NCBI RefSeq assembly: GCF_000023585.1
Contig: NC_012914.1
Span: forward strand, 210,001-274,000
Reading direction: 5' to 3'
Length of the DNA stretch: 64,000 nt
From: Paenibacillus sp. JDR-2
GTDB taxonomy: Bacteria; Bacillota; Bacilli; Paenibacillales; Paenibacillaceae
The notes under the pieces are model-generated. The model saw only the letters and a program-made list of their open reading frames with translations, did no database searches and had not been told where the DNA came from. The position numbers and the translations under genes were made by a program. Below are positions 8,860 to 18,600 of this stretch, piece by piece (the stretch's first letter is position 1; each line of letters starts with the position of its first letter).

Positions 8860-11800
8860 ATGAGAAAGAATGGCATGAAGGTTATGCTGCTTCTCTCGCT
8901 GCTCCTGTCGGTATTGCTGCCTGTCGGCACCCGTACGACGTATGCGGCACCCGTGTCGATCTCTCAGACGGGCAATATTGTAAACGCTACCAACGGGACG
9001 ATTACCGTTGCGTATGACCTGTCCACGGGTAAAGGCACGTTCAAGGAAGGCAGCACAACACTCATCAGCGATTTTTACTCCGACTATGCGATCAGCGGAA
9101 GCTCAACCAGATACAAGTCGACCGATTCGGCGACCCGGACCGCAAGCTGGACGACAACCGGTAACGACGGTTATGGCACAAGCGGCAAGCTGCTGACGAT
9201 TACGAACGCGCTTGCTTCGGGATCCACGATAACGCTGCGTATCACCATGTACGAGAACCGTTCCTATATCCTCTCGGATATGACGGTTAGCAAAGGGACT
9301 TCGCAAACCATCGACTTCCTTGAACCAATCGCGGCGAGCAATCTCGACATCGGCACCGGCAGCGACAAGCGCATTTATACGACTCCTTATACGAACAACT
9401 ACGATTTTGGCGTAGCGCAGGTCAACGATTTCGGCAACAGCCAGAACGGCGACGACCGTCCTTACGGTGCGGGCGAAACATGGTCGGCGTTCAACGGCAA
9501 GAGCTACTGGGTTGCGGCCATGTTCGACAATGCAAGCAAGAAGGGCGTCGTCGCCGGTGCGGCTACGACAAAGACGTGGAAGAGCATGCAATACCTGGCC
9601 CCGGCCAGCACGGCAAACGGTCCGCTTACCGGATTTTCGGTCTACAACGCCGGCGGGAAAAAAAGCGGTACATCCGTGCAGAGCGATAAGTTCTTCCTCG
9701 GTTATTTCACGGACTACCGCGACGGACTGGAGACGTTTGGCCAAGCTTACGCCGTTGGCGAGCCAAAGCTGAATTGGACCGGCGATGTGCCGATCGGCTT
9801 TAACACATGGTACGCGTATTACGCTTACGGCACGGCGGATGCGATGCTTCCGACAACGGATTACTTCTACACCCATCTGAAGTCGCTTGGATACAACTAT
9901 ATGAATCTCGACTGCTGCTATAAGGGCGTGCCTAGCAAGACGCCGGTGCAGAATCTGAAGGACTTCGCCGATTACGTGCACAGCAAAGGGATGAAGGCCG
10001 GTACATATTCCGCTCCGTTTGCAATCTTTGATCCCCTGACGGATACGGTGCCGACAACTTCGTATACGTTTGGCGACATTGCGCTTAAGGATGCTTCCGG
10101 CAATCCGATCAAGTCGTACATTAATACGTACATCGTGGATGCCACTCATCCCGGCGGTCAAGCTTACTTGCGGTGGATCATGCAGACGCAGCATATCGAT
10201 CCGGGCTTTGATTACGTCAAGCTCGACTTTATCGACCTCGGCATGTATGAAGGCAGCTTCTACGATTCCACGAAGAACGGGATGGAAGCCTACCGGATCG
10301 GCATGCAGGTCATGCGGGATACCTTGCTCGCAGCGCCTCAGGCCATTTATATCAACGAATCGATAGCACCGCTGCTGCCATCGGGTTACGCGCATGGACG
10401 CAGAACGGGCGTCGATACGACAATCGGACTGGAATCGTATCCCGGCATCGAGCGCCAGGCGCTTAACACGGCAGCTTCCTGGTGGACGAACGGTACGTTG
10501 TATTCGTACAACGACCCCGACATGCTCTTCCCGGAAAGCGTGATCGACGGCTTCAATAAGGTAACGCTGAACGAAGGAACGCTGCTGTCCACGGCCATTA
10601 TCATGGGAGGCGGCCATCTCCTTATCGGCGACAACGTGCCGTTTATATCGGAGGACCGGATGAAGACGCTGTTCAACTCCGATCTGCTTAATCTGGTGAA
10701 GGCCGGCAAGGCGGCCCGTCCGGTGTCGATGACGAACTTCTACCATAAGCTCGAACATCCTCCGACCGCGGTCTACTTGACGGCGGCGAACGGCGACAAA
10801 TACGTTGGGCTATCCAACTGGGATATGAACAATTCGCAGAATGCATCGGTTGCGTTCAGCGATCTCGGTCTCAGCTCGAGTACGACCTATACGCTGACCG
10901 AGCTATACAGCAAAACGAAGCTTGGCACATACTCCGGCAGCTACAGCCGCACGCTGAAGCCGGGCGAATCGGTTATCGTGCGCGTCTCCGCGCAATCCAG
11001 CGCATGGCCGACGGCTACCGCGAATCTTGCCTCCGGCAAGGCTGCGACCGCGTCGTCAACCTGGTCCGCGCAAGCTGGTTATGAGGCTTCCAAGGTGACG
11101 GACGGCAGCCAAGCGACGAGGTGGAGCGGGGAGAGCGGCACGGCCAACAACCAGTGGATCGAGGTTGACTTTGGTTCCGCCACTAGCGTTAACCGGGTTG
11201 TCGTGAACGAGTACGCTTACGGCAGCCAGAACTTCCAGATCGATACGTACGCCCTGCAATACTGGAACGGCTCGAGCTATGTGAACCTGACGAAGGGCTT
11301 CACGATCGGCGACCGGCGGGTGTTCGACTTTCCTACCGTAAATACGTCCAAAATCCGGCTGTATATAAATAAAGCTAGGTTTATTCCGTCCATAAACGAG
11401 ATCGAAGCCTATAACGTCAGCGGCAATACGGGTTACGTTATCGATCAGGACAACAGCAATGCCTCGTACTCCGCGTACTCGGACATTCGCGCGGGCATTC
11501 AAAGGATGCAGACGTTTACGCTAACCCAGCCGAGCCTGCCGAGACTGGATGTCTACTTGTACGAAAGCTATGTGAACAAGGTACCGGAGGATAACTATTA
11601 TTTGGATATTGTTCAGCTCGACGCGAACAACAATCCGGTGCAAAAGCTGTTCAGCGCTTCGCTGAATCCGAACAATATTCCGGGAGCAGCGACGCCTTAC
11701 GCGGTATATCCGCGTCTGACGGGGCTGGACACCACGAAGAAGTACGGGCTTATTCTCCGCTCTCCGCAGACGCTTGACGACAACTCGACTAACAACAAAT

Positions 11801-11928
11801 ACGGTTTCGCTTACAGCGACAGCAATCCGTATGCAGGCGGGCTCGAGCGGCTGTCGACGAACGGAGGGGCTACCTGGACGACGGAGAACAGCGGCAATCG
11901 CGATTTGATCTTTACGATCTACAAGTAA
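8860..11928 (+). CDS. Secreted clan GH-D (GH27-like) glycosidase with F5/8C domain
   Basis: This 1022-residue secreted enzyme probably removes alpha-galactosyl or related residues from polysaccharides. A signal peptide ends near TYAAP (residue ~32). Residues ~35-300 form a beta-rich N-terminal domain. The (beta/alpha)8 domain (~305-620) has a motif like the clan GH-D nucleophile strand (DYVKLDFID, candidate nucleophile Asp456). It also has a GVDTT segment that could hold the acid/base (Asp519) and the GH27-like signature YNDPDML (551-556) followed by GGGHLLIGDN. An Ig-like domain follows, then an F5/8 type C (CBM32-like) module (~725-850) and a C-terminal beta domain I cannot name. The ATG follows AGGAGGG; an earlier in-frame start lacks a ribosome site. 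The exact specificity (galactosidase, N-acetylgalactosaminidase or arabinopyranosidase) cannot be told from motifs. Confidence 0.8.
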   Translation: MRKNGMKVMLLLSLLLSVLLPVGTRTTYAAPVSISQTGNIVNATNGTITVAYDLSTGKGTFKEGSTTLISDFYSDYAISGSSTRYKSTDSATRTASWTTTGNDGYGTSGKLLTITNALASGSTITLRITMYENRSYILSDMTVSKGTSQTIDFLEPIAASNLDIGTGSDKRIYTTPYTNNYDFGVAQVNDFGNSQNGDDRPYGAGETWSAFNGKSYWVAAMFDNASKKGVVAGAATTKTWKSMQYLAPASTANGPLTGFSVYNAGGKKSGTSVQSDKFFLGYFTDYRDGLETFGQAYAVGEPKLNWTGDVPIGFNTWYAYYAYGTADAMLPTTDYFYTHLKSLGYNYMNLDCCYKGVPSKTPVQNLKDFADYVHSKGMKAGTYSAPFAIFDPLTDTVPTTSYTFGDIALKDASGNPIKSYINTYIVDATHPGGQAYLRWIMQTQHIDPGFDYVKLDFIDLGMYEGSFYDSTKNGMEAYRIGMQVMRDTLLAAPQAIYINESIAPLLPSGYAHGRRTGVDTTIGLESYPGIERQALNTAASWWTNGTLYSYNDPDMLFPESVIDGFNKVTLNEGTLLSTAIIMGGGHLLIGDNVPFISEDRMKTLFNSDLLNLVKAGKAARPVSMTNFYHKLEHPPTAVYLTAANGDKYVGLSNWDMNNSQNASVAFSDLGLSSSTTYTLTELYSKTKLGTYSGSYSRTLKPGESVIVRVSAQSSAWPTATANLASGKAATASSTWSAQAGYEASKVTDGSQATRWSGESGTANNQWIEVDFGSATSVNRVVVNEYAYGSQNFQIDTYALQYWNGSSYVNLTKGFTIGDRRVFDFPTVNTSKIRLYINKARFIPSINEIEAYNVSGNTGYVIDQDNSNASYSAYSDIRAGIQRMQTFTLTQPSLPRLDVYLYESYVNKVPEDNYYLDIVQLDANNNPVQKLFSASLNPNNIPGAATPYAVYPRLTGLDTTKKYGLILRSPQTLDDNSTNNKYGFAYSDSNPYAGGLERLSTNGGATWTTENSGNRDLIFTIYK

Positions 11929-11952
11929 CAAAGGCTGTATAGCCGCTTAAAA

Positions 11953-11998
11953 AGGTGCCCCGCAGACAGGCGATACGGCTGTCCCGGGGGCCTTTTTT
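11953..11998 (+). terminator. Terminator after the locus 1 glycosidase
   Basis: A long GC-rich stem (GGTGCCCCGCAGACAG against CTGTCCCGGGGGCC) is followed by TTTTTT. It ends locus 1. Confidence 0.88.
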
Positions 11999-12037
11999 GC
12001 CGTTGAAGGGAGCCGTGAAGCCTATGAAAAATAACTG

Positions 12038-12066
12038 TTGCATAACCCCGAATGATGGGATATAAT
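12038..12066 (+). promoter_or_regulatory. Sigma-A promoter of the tRNA-Leu-Gly-Pro cluster
   Basis: TTGCAT and TATAAT are separated by exactly 17 bases, 22 bases before the first tRNA. Confidence 0.75.
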
Positions 12067-12088
12067 CTTCATTACGCGTTAGAAAAAT

Positions 12089-12175
12089 GCGGTCATGGCG
12101 GAATTGGCAGACGCGCTAGATTCAGGTTCTAGTGTCAGCAATGACGTGGAGGTTCGAGTCCTCTTGACCGCACCA
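12089..12175 (+). tRNA. tRNA-Leu (CAG)
   Basis: This class II tRNA has acceptor GCGGTCA/TGACCGC and a CTAGA/TCTAG stem with loop TTCAGGT. CCA is encoded. Confidence 0.96.
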
Positions 12176-12178
12176 TAC

Positions 12179-12253
12179 GCGGAAGTGGCTCAGCGGTAGA
12201 GCATCGCCTTGCCAAGGCGAGGGTCGCGGGTTCGATTCCCGTCTTCCGCTCCA
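12179..12253 (+). tRNA. tRNA-Gly (GCC)
   Basis: The acceptor is GCGGAAG/CTTCCGC and the anticodon loop is TTGCCAA. CCA is encoded. Only three bases separate it from the preceding tRNA. Confidence 0.97.
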
Positions 12254-12330
12254 CGGGATGTAGCTCAGCTTGGTAGAGCACCTGGTTTGGGACCAGGGGG
12301 TCGCATGTTCAAATCGTGTCATCCCGACCA
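12254..12330 (+). tRNA. tRNA-Pro (TGG)
   Basis: The acceptor is CGGGATG/CATCCCG and the anticodon loop is TTTGGGA. CCA is encoded. It begins at the base directly after the CCA of tRNA-Gly. Confidence 0.97.
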
Positions 12331-12360
12331 TTCTTTTAATTATACGGATATCGAACATAC

Positions 12361-12398
12361 GGAAGCCTTTTATCTGCGAAGATAGGAGGCTTTTTTTT
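12361..12398 (+). terminator. Terminator of the three-tRNA cluster
   Basis: A hairpin (AAGCC...TATCT-gcga-AGATA...GGCTT) is followed by eight T. Confidence 0.8.
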
Positions 12399-12502
12399 GC
12401 GTGCAGATAGCCGAAAAGAGCAATGAAGCGAATCCAAAAGGATTTAGGCGGAATTTGTCGAATGATATCCTGTCGAAAGATAGAGGAGAGAGGGGTGGCC
12501 AA

Positions 12503-14341
12503 GTGGATACAAGACAATGGATGTCGGTTTTGCTCTGCGTGGCAACGGCGCTTATGCTGTTTGTTGCAGTGCTCTCCTATCAACGGAGGCATATGCCGGC
12601 GGCGCGAACGATGATCTGCATGATGGTCGCGGCTTCCTTTTATGCAATTGGCTACGCCTTCGAAATTCTAAGCGAAGATTTAATGAACGTGAAGCTGAGC
12701 TATCAGCTTGAATATTTGGGCATCCCGTTCGTCTCCGGGTTCTGGCTGCTGATCGTCTTCCAGTTCACGGGCTTTGCGGCGCGGCATCGGAAACAGGCGG
12801 CGCTTGCGGTATTTCTCATCCCGGCGGCCACTTACCTGCTGTACCAGACGAACGACTGGCATCATCTCGTTTACCGGCAATTTTACCCAAACTTAGACGG
12901 CTCGGTACCCGTATACAACACGGTCAAAGGCCCGTGGTATTCCGTTCATGCCGTCTATAACTATACGATCCTTCTGTTTGGCATCCTGCTCTTTATCCCC
13001 ATGTACCTTCGCGCCGTTCCTATCGTCCGCAAGCAGATCGTTATCCTCGTCGTTGGAGCGGCGGGACCTATCCTTTTCAATATTGCCTATATGTTTAACA
13101 AAGAGATCGACTTCACGCCTCTCGGCTTCGCATTGTCCGGCCTTGTCTATGCATGGGGGATATACCGTTTCCGGCTGCTACGGCTGACGCCGCTCGCTTA
13201 CGCAAAGATGTTCGACACGATTCGGGACGGCGTCATCCTGCTGGATTACGAGAATCAGATCGTAAGCCGCAACGGAGCGGCAACGGAGGTGTACCCCGAG
13301 CTATCCGGCATGGACGGAGCTAGCGTACCGGCACGCGAGCTGCTCGGGGCGACTCCGGCGCTGCTTGGCAGGCTGGAAGAGACTGATTGCCTGGATGCGC
13401 GATTTCCGCTGGAGCGAATGCTGAACGGGCGGACCCGGCATTATATTTGCAGCTTGACCTACATCTACGATACCGGAGCCGCTCCCATAGGGAAAATGAT
13501 CATGCTTAGCGACGTGACGGAGCTTAAGGAGAACGAGGATCGGCTGCGCGAGAAGTCGGAGAGGCTTACGCAGCTCAATGCCTTCAAGGATAAGCTGTTT
13601 ACGGTGATGGCTCACGATATTCGCGATCCGATTGCCCTTCTCGTCAGCTTGACGGAGCTTCTCGAGTCCGAGGCTATCGAGCCGGACCTGACGAAGAACG
13701 AGGTCTTGCCCGAGATTAAGAAGCAGGTTCGGGAAACGTTTGATCTTGTCGACAATCTCTTGGATTGGTACCGCAGCCAGAACGGCAGAATCGCTTTCCG
13801 TCCGCTTAACTGGAACCTGCAGCAGGTCGTTCGGCAAGCCTTATCGCTGTCCGGCGCAAGGGCAGCGATGAAGCAGATACGGATTGAAGAGCGGATTGAC
13901 GAGAAGTTGGCGGTATCCGCCGATAAGGAGATGCTGGACCTGATCTTCCGCAATCTGCTGGCTAACGCCGTCAAGCACACCGGTATCGGCGGGCGAATCG
14001 AGATTGGCGCGGCTTTGGAAAGGGATAAGGTGACCGTATACGTGAAGGATAACGGCAGCGGAATCGATGAAGAAACGGTGATGCTGCTTAGGCGGGATGA
14101 GCTGTTCTTCAAGGAACCGGGCTTCGCAAGCGGAGAGGACGGCGGCGAGATGCGTTTTGGTCTCGTGCTGACCCGGGAGTTTCTCCGCATGCACGGCGGA
14201 AGCCTATGGTTCGAGAGCAGGGTTGGGGAAGGAACGACTTTCTCCTTCACGCTGCCGGGCTTCGCAAGCCATGAGGAAAGTGCGAATAACGCAGACAGAG
14301 AAAGAATGGCGGTGACGATAAATGAAAGCGGTATTGGTTGA
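12503..14341 (+). CDS. Sensor histidine kinase with 7TM input domain
   Basis: This 612-residue membrane kinase probably pairs with the regulator gene that overlaps it by 20 bases. Residues 1-~220 hold about seven hydrophobic helices with the pattern of the 7TM histidine-kinase input family (YQLEYLGIPFVSGFWLL). A PAS-like segment (~230-340) and a short coiled linker (~335-360) follow. The HisKA box reads FTVMAHDIRDP with phospho-acceptor His371. The ATPase domain has N box FRNLLANAVKHT, G1 box VKDNGSGID and the closing GTTFSFTLP. The GTG start follows AGAGGGG at good distance; the in-frame upstream extension carries no ribosome site and overlaps the tRNA terminator region. The ligand is unknown. 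Its operon lies directly before the giant SLH gene, which suggests but does not prove control of that gene. Confidence 0.88.
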   Translation: MDTRQWMSVLLCVATALMLFVAVLSYQRRHMPAARTMICMMVAASFYAIGYAFEILSEDLMNVKLSYQLEYLGIPFVSGFWLLIVFQFTGFAARHRKQAALAVFLIPAATYLLYQTNDWHHLVYRQFYPNLDGSVPVYNTVKGPWYSVHAVYNYTILLFGILLFIPMYLRAVPIVRKQIVILVVGAAGPILFNIAYMFNKEIDFTPLGFALSGLVYAWGIYRFRLLRLTPLAYAKMFDTIRDGVILLDYENQIVSRNGAATEVYPELSGMDGASVPARELLGATPALLGRLEETDCLDARFPLERMLNGRTRHYICSLTYIYDTGAAPIGKMIMLSDVTELKENEDRLREKSERLTQLNAFKDKLFTVMAHDIRDPIALLVSLTELLESEAIEPDLTKNEVLPEIKKQVRETFDLVDNLLDWYRSQNGRIAFRPLNWNLQQVVRQALSLSGARAAMKQIRIEERIDEKLAVSADKEMLDLIFRNLLANAVKHTGIGGRIEIGAALERDKVTVYVKDNGSGIDEETVMLLRRDELFFKEPGFASGEDGGEMRFGLVLTREFLRMHGGSLWFESRVGEGTTFSFTLPGFASHEESANNADRERMAVTINESGIG

Positions 14342-15476
14342 CGATGAGCCGGTTATGCATCTCATTATGAGAAAGATGCTGGAGAAGTACTCGGAGCTGA
14401 CCATTGTCGGCTCCTTCTCGAACGCGAAGGAGGCGGAGGCGTTCCTGGACGCGAACGAGGATATCGACCTGGCGTTTTTGGATATTTCCATGCCGGGCGG
14501 ATCCGGGCTTGCGATCGCATCCAAGCTGGGGGATAAGGGAAGGAAGACGCAAGTCGTTTTTGTCACCTCCCATAAAGACTTTGCGCTGGAGGCTTTCGAG
14601 CTGTCGGTGCTCGATTATTTGGTGAAGCCGGTTACCCAGGAACGGCTTGGGCGAACGGTTAGCCGGGCGCTGTCAAGCCGTAAGCCGGCACAGCTGACGC
14701 CTGCGTCGGAGCCGTCCGCCCGGGTAAACGCGATTCCTGTCATCATCACGGCGCTTGGGGATTTCTCCGTCCGAAACGATAAGGGACGAGTGAAATGGAT
14801 CTCCAGCAAAAGCGCGGAGCTGTTCGCCTATCTGCTGCTGAACAGCGGCAAACGGATTTCCCGTCACCGGCTGCTGGCGGATATTTTCGCGGGAATGACC
14901 GGTTCGAACGCCGAGAAGTATCTGAATACGACCGTCTATCAGCTTCGCAAGTCGCTGGAGCCTATCGGATTGAGAGAAGCGGTGCGTTCGGAGAACGACG
15001 GCTATGCGCTTGAACTGGATGGGGCCGTCATCGATTACGAGACGTTTGAATACCGGCTAGGCGAGCTGGGGAAACTGGATGCCCGGAATATGGAGGAAGC
15101 GAGGAAAGCGGAGAGGCTTTACACAGGAGACCTGTTCGGCAGCAAATCCTACGTTTGGGCGATCCACGAGACAGAGCAATTGGCCGCGCGTTATTCGTCT
15201 TTTGTACAAGAGGCGGCCCAGGTTCTCCTGGAGATCGGGGATACGGCGGGGGCATCCAAGCTGCTCCTGAAGCTCCGGGACCGCAATCCGCTTGACGAGA
15301 AGCCGGTCGCCCTGCTCATGAAGAAGTGCGGGATGGAAGGCGATAAGAAGGGGCTGACCTCGCATTATACCGATTACGTCAAGATATTGGGCAAGGAGCT
15401 TGGCATCAAGCCTTCCAAGGAGCTGCTGTTTCTGTACGATTCTCTTGTAAAGGAAATATCCGGGCAGGAAAAATAA
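14322..15476 (+). CDS. Response regulator with SARP/BTAD-like output
   Basis: This 384-residue cytoplasmic regulator starts inside the end of the 7TM kinase gene. The receiver domain (1-~118) starts MKAVLVDDEPV and carries phospho-acceptor Asp54 in LAFLDISMPGGSG and the conserved Lys in YLVKPV. After a Pro/Ala/Ser linker, residues ~142-225 form an OmpR-like winged helix (KSAELFAYLLLNSGKRISRH-type pattern). Residues ~230-380 resemble the helical bacterial transcriptional activation domain, ending in LGKELGIKPSKELLFLYDSL. This receiver/winged-helix/BTAD order is a known but uncommon regulator type in Bacillales. The targets are not visible; the giant gene directly downstream is the natural candidate. 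Confidence 0.87.
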   Translation: MKAVLVDDEPVMHLIMRKMLEKYSELTIVGSFSNAKEAEAFLDANEDIDLAFLDISMPGGSGLAIASKLGDKGRKTQVVFVTSHKDFALEAFELSVLDYLVKPVTQERLGRTVSRALSSRKPAQLTPASEPSARVNAIPVIITALGDFSVRNDKGRVKWISSKSAELFAYLLLNSGKRISRHRLLADIFAGMTGSNAEKYLNTTVYQLRKSLEPIGLREAVRSENDGYALELDGAVIDYETFEYRLGELGKLDARNMEEARKAERLYTGDLFGSKSYVWAIHETEQLAARYSSFVQEAAQVLLEIGDTAGASKLLLKLRDRNPLDEKPVALLMKKCGMEGDKKGLTSHYTDYVKILGKELGIKPSKELLFLYDSLVKEISGQEK

Positions 15477-15489
15477 TTTTTTTGAATAA

Positions 15490-15538
15490 GGACAAAAACC
15501 GGAAAGCCTTGCGGCTGCGCGGTTTTTGTCTTTTTTTG
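15490..15538 (+). terminator. Terminator between the regulator and giant SLH genes
   Basis: GACAAAAACCG pairs with CGGTTTTTGTC across a loop that contains a small stem, followed by seven T. The giant gene therefore probably has its own promoter in the next ~130 bases. I see only a weak match there (TTCATT, 17 bases, TAATAG). Confidence 0.85.
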
Positions 15539-15666
15539 TCCCTTTCTTTCATTAATCTTTTATTCGGGCCTAATAGACTAGAGACTGAAAGCTCGATATC
15601 TGTCTGCCTGCGGCAGTCCGGTCATAGAGCAAGGTTAAGGGTAGTGCAGAGAAAGGGGATTGCAAC

Positions 15667-18600
15667 ATGGGAATAAGGAAATTCGGATCCAAAATAAAAA
15701 CCGCGCTCGCGGTAGTGCTCATAGCCAGTCAGATCGCTGGTCTAATCCAGCCTGGACTTGGCAGCTCCGCATCGGCAGCGGGGGCGCTTCCGGCTGCATT
15801 GCCCGGTGCAACCGCCACGGATATTTCCGGGCATTGGGCGGAGGAAGAACTGGCCGAATGGCAGCGCCTGGGGTTAATTAACGGCTTTCCGGACGGCACT
15901 CTCCGACCGGACCAGGTTATTACGCGCATAGAGTTTGTCGCCCTGGCGAACCGGCTGCTCGCGTATAAAGGGGTAGGCAATACGGCATTCTCGGATGTCC
16001 CCGGCAACGCATGGTACTCTTCCGAGGTGCAGGCGGCCGTTCAAGCCGGCTATATCAACGGGTTCCCCGACGGGACATTCCGGCCTGTCCAACCGCTCTC
16101 GCGGGTGGAAGCGGCGGTGATGCTGGCGAAGATTGTTCCCGTTGTTGAACGGGACGGGGTCCATTCGCTTGATGCTTACAAGGATCATGGAAGTATTCCC
16201 GGTTACGGCCAAGCCTCGTTTGAGGCGTTAATCGAGCATGGTTATATTCAAGGCTTCTCCGATCGGACGGTTCGCCCGGCTCAGCAGATGACGCGGGCCG
16301 AAGCTGTCATCATGCTGAATCGGATTCGCCAGCAGTCCAGTGTCGGCGAATCGGGAGGTATCGTTCCGGCAGCACTTAATTTGTCGGAGGCGGGAACGTA
16401 CGGACCGGAAGCCGGTACCTTTACCGTCGCCGGAGATCTCGTCGTCGACGTGCCGGGAGTTACGCTTCGCAACCTTGCGGTCAAGGGGAACCTGACCATT
16501 GGGGAAGGTGTAGGAGAAGGTGAAGCCTTCCTCGATCATGTGAAGGTAAGCGGAAGCACGTTTATTCGCGGAGGCGGAGTAAATAGCGTGCATCTGGACG
16601 ATTCCGAGCTTGGAACCGTCGTAATCGAGAAGAAGGACGGCAAGGTTCGCGTAGTCGTCTCCGGAACGACGGTCGTCGAGCAGATGGACGTAAAGTCGAA
16701 TGCTTCCGTCGAATCAAACGGCGGGATAGGGGGCATTACGATTACGGCGGCGGGAGAAGTGCTGCTTAGCGGCAAGTTCACAAAAGTCGAATTAGCCGGC
16801 GAAGTCAGCGTTATCGTGTCTTCGGGCACCGTCAAGAGCTTAATGGTAAGCAAGGAAGGCGGCTCTTCGACGATCACGTTAAACGCCGGCGTGCAGGTAG
16901 AGAACATGGAGCTTCACGGTACCGCCAGCGTTAAGGGCAAAGGCGGGATCGCGAAGGCGCTTGTCGACGCGCCGGACGTCTTATTCGAGACGGCACCAAG
17001 GATGATTGAGACAACAGACCGAGCCGGCGGTTCCGGCGGCGGAGGCGTACCAATCGGCGGTGGCGGCGAGACGCCTTCGACAATAAGCGTGACCGCGGAA
17101 GCGACGGATGCAACCGCCAGCGGTTTCCGCCTGCTCCTCAATCCGGCCGTGCCGGGATTGACCGCATCCGGCATCGGGGTGACGGATTCATCCGGCGCCA
17201 AAGCAGCCATCGCCTCGGCCGTCACCTTGACGGGAGGCAGCACGTTCCGGGTCGCGGCGGGCTTGCGGGAGGGCGAGACGTACACGGTGCGTCTGACGCT
17301 TACGGGGTACAGCTTTGGCGATGACATAAAGTTTACCGTTCCGGAATCGACTCCGGAATTGGTAACGGCATCCGTCAGCGGAATAAGCGCATCCGGCTTT
17401 ACCGTCTCGTTAAGCGGGGCTGTGCCGGGAATGACCGCGGACAACTTCTCGCTGACGAAGAGCGGAACGGGCGGACCTGTGGACGTTGCAGAGGCGCAAA
17501 CGGCGGATGGAGGGCTAACGTATGCCGTGTCGGCTTTGCTGGAAGAGGGGGCGACATACTCGCTTTCTCTACGCCAATTGGGCTATAGCTTTGGCGATCC
17601 GGCAACCGTGTTTGTACCCGTTACGGATTCCGGAACCATTCCGGTGGAGGCTAGCGTAGGCGCAATCGCGGCATCCGGCTTTACGGTATCGTTCGGAGCG
17701 CCCGTTGCGGATATGACTGCGGACAACTTCTCGCTGACGAAGGAAGGCGGCGAGGCCATTGCGATCTCGGATGCTGTGACGAGTGACGAAGGCAGAACGT
17801 ATGCCGTCTCCGCGGAGCTTGAAGCGGGATATGTCTACACGCTTGTCATCGGGAAGCAGGGCTACAGCTTTGGCGCCGCGCAAACCTTCTCGCTGCAAGG
17901 GGAAGAGAAGGTGGTCGTGTCGGCGACGGTAAGCAATGCTTCCGTGAGCGGATTCCTTCTGACGATGGACAAGGCGGTATCCAATCTGGATGCGCTCAAC
18001 CTTAACCTGGTCGATCAAGACAACCAAGCGGTTAGCATCGATATGCTTAGCGCCGTCGTTGTTGGCAAGCAATACGAAGTATGGGCAAGTCTCGCCAAGA
18101 ACAAGGCGTATTCCCTGTCCTTGAACAAAGAAGGCTACGCGTTCAACCAGCCAGCTGAAGTTGAGGTGGAGCCCGTCGAGATTCCAACGACGGTCGGCTT
18201 GGTGACGCACGGGGGTTTCAAGCTCACGTTCGCGAGTCCGGTGTACGGGCTGACGCCCGACCAGTTCTCGCTGACGGATCCAAGCGGAACGCCTGTAGCC
18301 GTCGGGAGCTTCCAGCTGGCCGCAAATGCGAAGTCCGCCATGATTACGGCCGATCTGTCAAAGGCGGGCATCTATGCCTACCGGTTTGAGACGGATGAGG
18401 CAAAGTATGATGAAGGCACGATTCATGTACCGGAAGCGATCGCCATCGGAAAATACACGACCTTCGAAGGTTATTCGGGCGGTTATACGGGGCTGGTGGT
18501 GCACTTTGAGCAGCCGGTACCCCATTTAACGGTGGATGCGTTCGCGGTGACGAGTCTAGCGGGCACGAAGATCCTCCTTGATTCTATCGCAACGGAGGAT

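Noticed and set aside
9103..10758. A 551-codon open frame on the minus strand, antisense to the GH27-like gene
   Set aside because: It lies fully inside a well-supported gene, has no ribosome site and its translation is rich in Arg/His/Val without any domain. Such mirror frames are common opposite GC-biased codons.
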